38,005 nucleotides of DNA, taken from a virus. This document shows positions 37,139 through 38,005 of the stretch, one piece after another. Position 1 is the stretch's first letter; every line of letters begins with the position of its first letter. Both the position numbers and the translations under genes were made by a program. The stretch lies in the IMG/VR virus record IMGVR_UViG_3300037520_000547, positions 1 through 38,005 of that record. One strand, written 5' to 3'. The notes beneath the pieces are model-generated. The model had not been told where the DNA came from. It was given only the letters and a program-made list of their open reading frames with translations, and made no database searches.

Positions 37139-38005
37139 ATGGCAAGCATTAATGATATTCGGGCTAAATACCCGCAGTATAATGACTTGACGGACGCTGA
37201 ACTGGCTGAAAAGTTTCATGCCAAATTTTACTCTGACATGCCGTTTGAGGATTTTACCTCAAAAATTGGTTTGCAAGAGCCATCCTATGCAGAAACGGCT
37301 GCTGGTGTGGTTACCGATTTGCCGACCACAGTGGCCAACATTCCTAGCAGCGCTGCCAACCTAGCCGGCGGCATTTACGAAGCCGTTACCAACCCCATCG
37401 AAACCATCTCGTCAATGGCCGACATCGGTGCGGGCGGCATTCGCAACGCGGCTATTCTGGCTGAACGCAACGGAGCGCTGCCGCAAGGTAGCGTTAATTT
37501 TCTTGATAGCTTGAGCGATCCGGCAGCCGCCGCAGCGGCGTCGGAAAAAGCTGCCGCGTTTGGTGGCGTCATTGCCGACCGCTGGGGCAGCGCCGAAAAG
37601 ATCCGCCGCACGCTGCGCGAAGACCCGGTAGGCTTTCTGGGTGATCTCGCCACCGTCGTAACGGGTGTCGGTGGCGCCGCGCGCGCTGCTGGTTTGACAA
37701 GTGTCGGCGGCAAAGTCGGCGCAGTGGCGAACGCTATTGATCCGATTACGCTGGCGGGCAAAGGCGTGAGCGCTGCGGGCCAACAGATCAACCGTATGGT
37801 GCCCGCCCAGACTGGCGCTGCGGTACAGACTGCTACGAATTTGTTACCCAAGGTCGTGCAGCAATTGGAGACGACAGGGCGCCGCGCGTTGGCTGGTCCA
37901 AAAGCGCGGGCGTTGGCAGACATCACCGAAGGCCAGAACGTAAACGCGCTTATCGCGTCGTTGGAGCAACCAAGTGTGTTTCCGCGCACGGCAGCCGAAG
38001 CCGCT
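37139..38005 (+). CDS. large ejection/internal virion protein, N-terminal part (continues at 1-1564)
   Basis: ATG 37139 lies one base after the previous stop. The first 45 residues (ASINDIRAKYPQYNDLTDAE, then KFHAKFYSDMPFEDFTSKIG) match the short N-terminal element I recall from phage DNA-transfer proteins. Hydrophobic, Ala/Gly-rich stretches follow (SSMADIGAGGIRNAAIL, VGFLGDLATVVTGVGGAA), suited to membrane insertion on ejection. The frame runs off the end and continues exactly in frame at base 2, giving about 725 residues in all. Confidence 0.85.
   Translation, partial: MASINDIRAKYPQYNDLTDAELAEKFHAKFYSDMPFEDFTSKIGLQEPSYAETAAGVVTDLPTTVANIPSSAANLAGGIYEAVTNPIETISSMADIGAGGIRNAAILAERNGALPQGSVNFLDSLSDPAAAAAASEKAAAFGGVIADRWGSAEKIRRTLREDPVGFLGDLATVVTGVGGAARAAGLTSVGGKVGAVANAIDPITLAGKGVSAAGQQINRMVPAQTGAAVQTATNLLPKVVQQLETTGRRALAGPKARALADITEGQNVNALIASLEQPSVFPRTAAEAA
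37753..38005. repeat. terminal direct repeat, right copy (imperfect)
   Basis: This matches bases 1-253 with 11 differences, all after the first 126 positions. The two copies encode the same stretch of the large ejection protein, with three amino-acid changes. Confidence 0.9.

Noticed and set aside
1-38005. tRNA genes, CRISPR arrays, insertion sequences, integrase or repressor
   Set aside because: I looked for cloverleaf-like sequences, regularly spaced repeats, transposase or recombinase motifs and phage repressor-like HTH proteins in the gaps and ORFs and found none convincing. The nine-base repeats near 15940 are too short and close for a CRISPR array.

Overview
The window reads as an almost complete, circularly permuted genome of a short-tailed (P22-like podovirus) phage, probably an environmental or metagenomic assembly. 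The first 253 bases recur at the last 253 (37753-38005) with 11 mismatches and no gap. One open frame runs across the join, so the unique genome is about 37.75 kb. The GC-rich codon use and the TTGACA-N17-TAnnnT promoters suggest a GC-rich proteobacterial host, perhaps an alphaproteobacterium; this is inference. I see no integrase, repressor, partition gene, tRNA or CRISPR array, so nothing supports a temperate lifestyle.

Layout. (1) 1-2675, plus strand: the end of a large ejection protein, then a lysis cassette (small membrane protein, GH24 endolysin, holin-like protein, another membrane protein). (2) 2560-5551, minus strand: VRR-NUC nuclease, cytosine-C5 methyltransferase, SNF2-type helicase and two small coupled genes. 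A 302-codon ORF lies in another frame of the methyltransferase. (3) 5625-11912, plus strand: a replication block with a DUF2800 RecB/Cas4-like nuclease, a probable ssDNA-binding-type protein, a family A DNA polymerase and a primase-helicase. Blocks 2 and 3 diverge from back-to-back promoters at 5552-5597. (4) 11909-15156, minus strand: a tightly overlapping early operon of about 14 small genes. It includes a DnaA domain IV-like DNA-binding protein, a half-length sliding-clamp-like protein, an Rmf-like protein and several tiny single-pass membrane proteins. (5) 15182-16608: control regions with divergent promoters, a perfect DnaA box, an intrinsic terminator, 9-nt periodic repeats beside an AT-rich stretch, and four small plus-strand ORFs. 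(6) 16609-38005, plus strand: terminase, small basic proteins, P22-type portal, virion proteins, a tailspike/fibre cassette, scaffold, P22-type coat, gp4-like and gp10-like tail accessory factors, a candidate tail needle, and ejection proteins that run into the start of the window.

How it works together. The early minus operon and the two divergent replication blocks supply the phage's own polymerase, primase-helicase, clamp-like factor, nucleases and a DnaA-like protein. The late plus-strand run packages DNA through TerS/TerL and the portal, builds the P22-type head and tail, and reads on through the ejection proteins into the lysis genes once the circle is closed. The observations most worth checking are the ORF overprinted on the methyltransferase, the DnaA box overlapping the promoter of the operon that encodes the DnaA-like protein, the promoter with a palindromic spacer at 14070-14098, and the candidate origin at 15754-16046.
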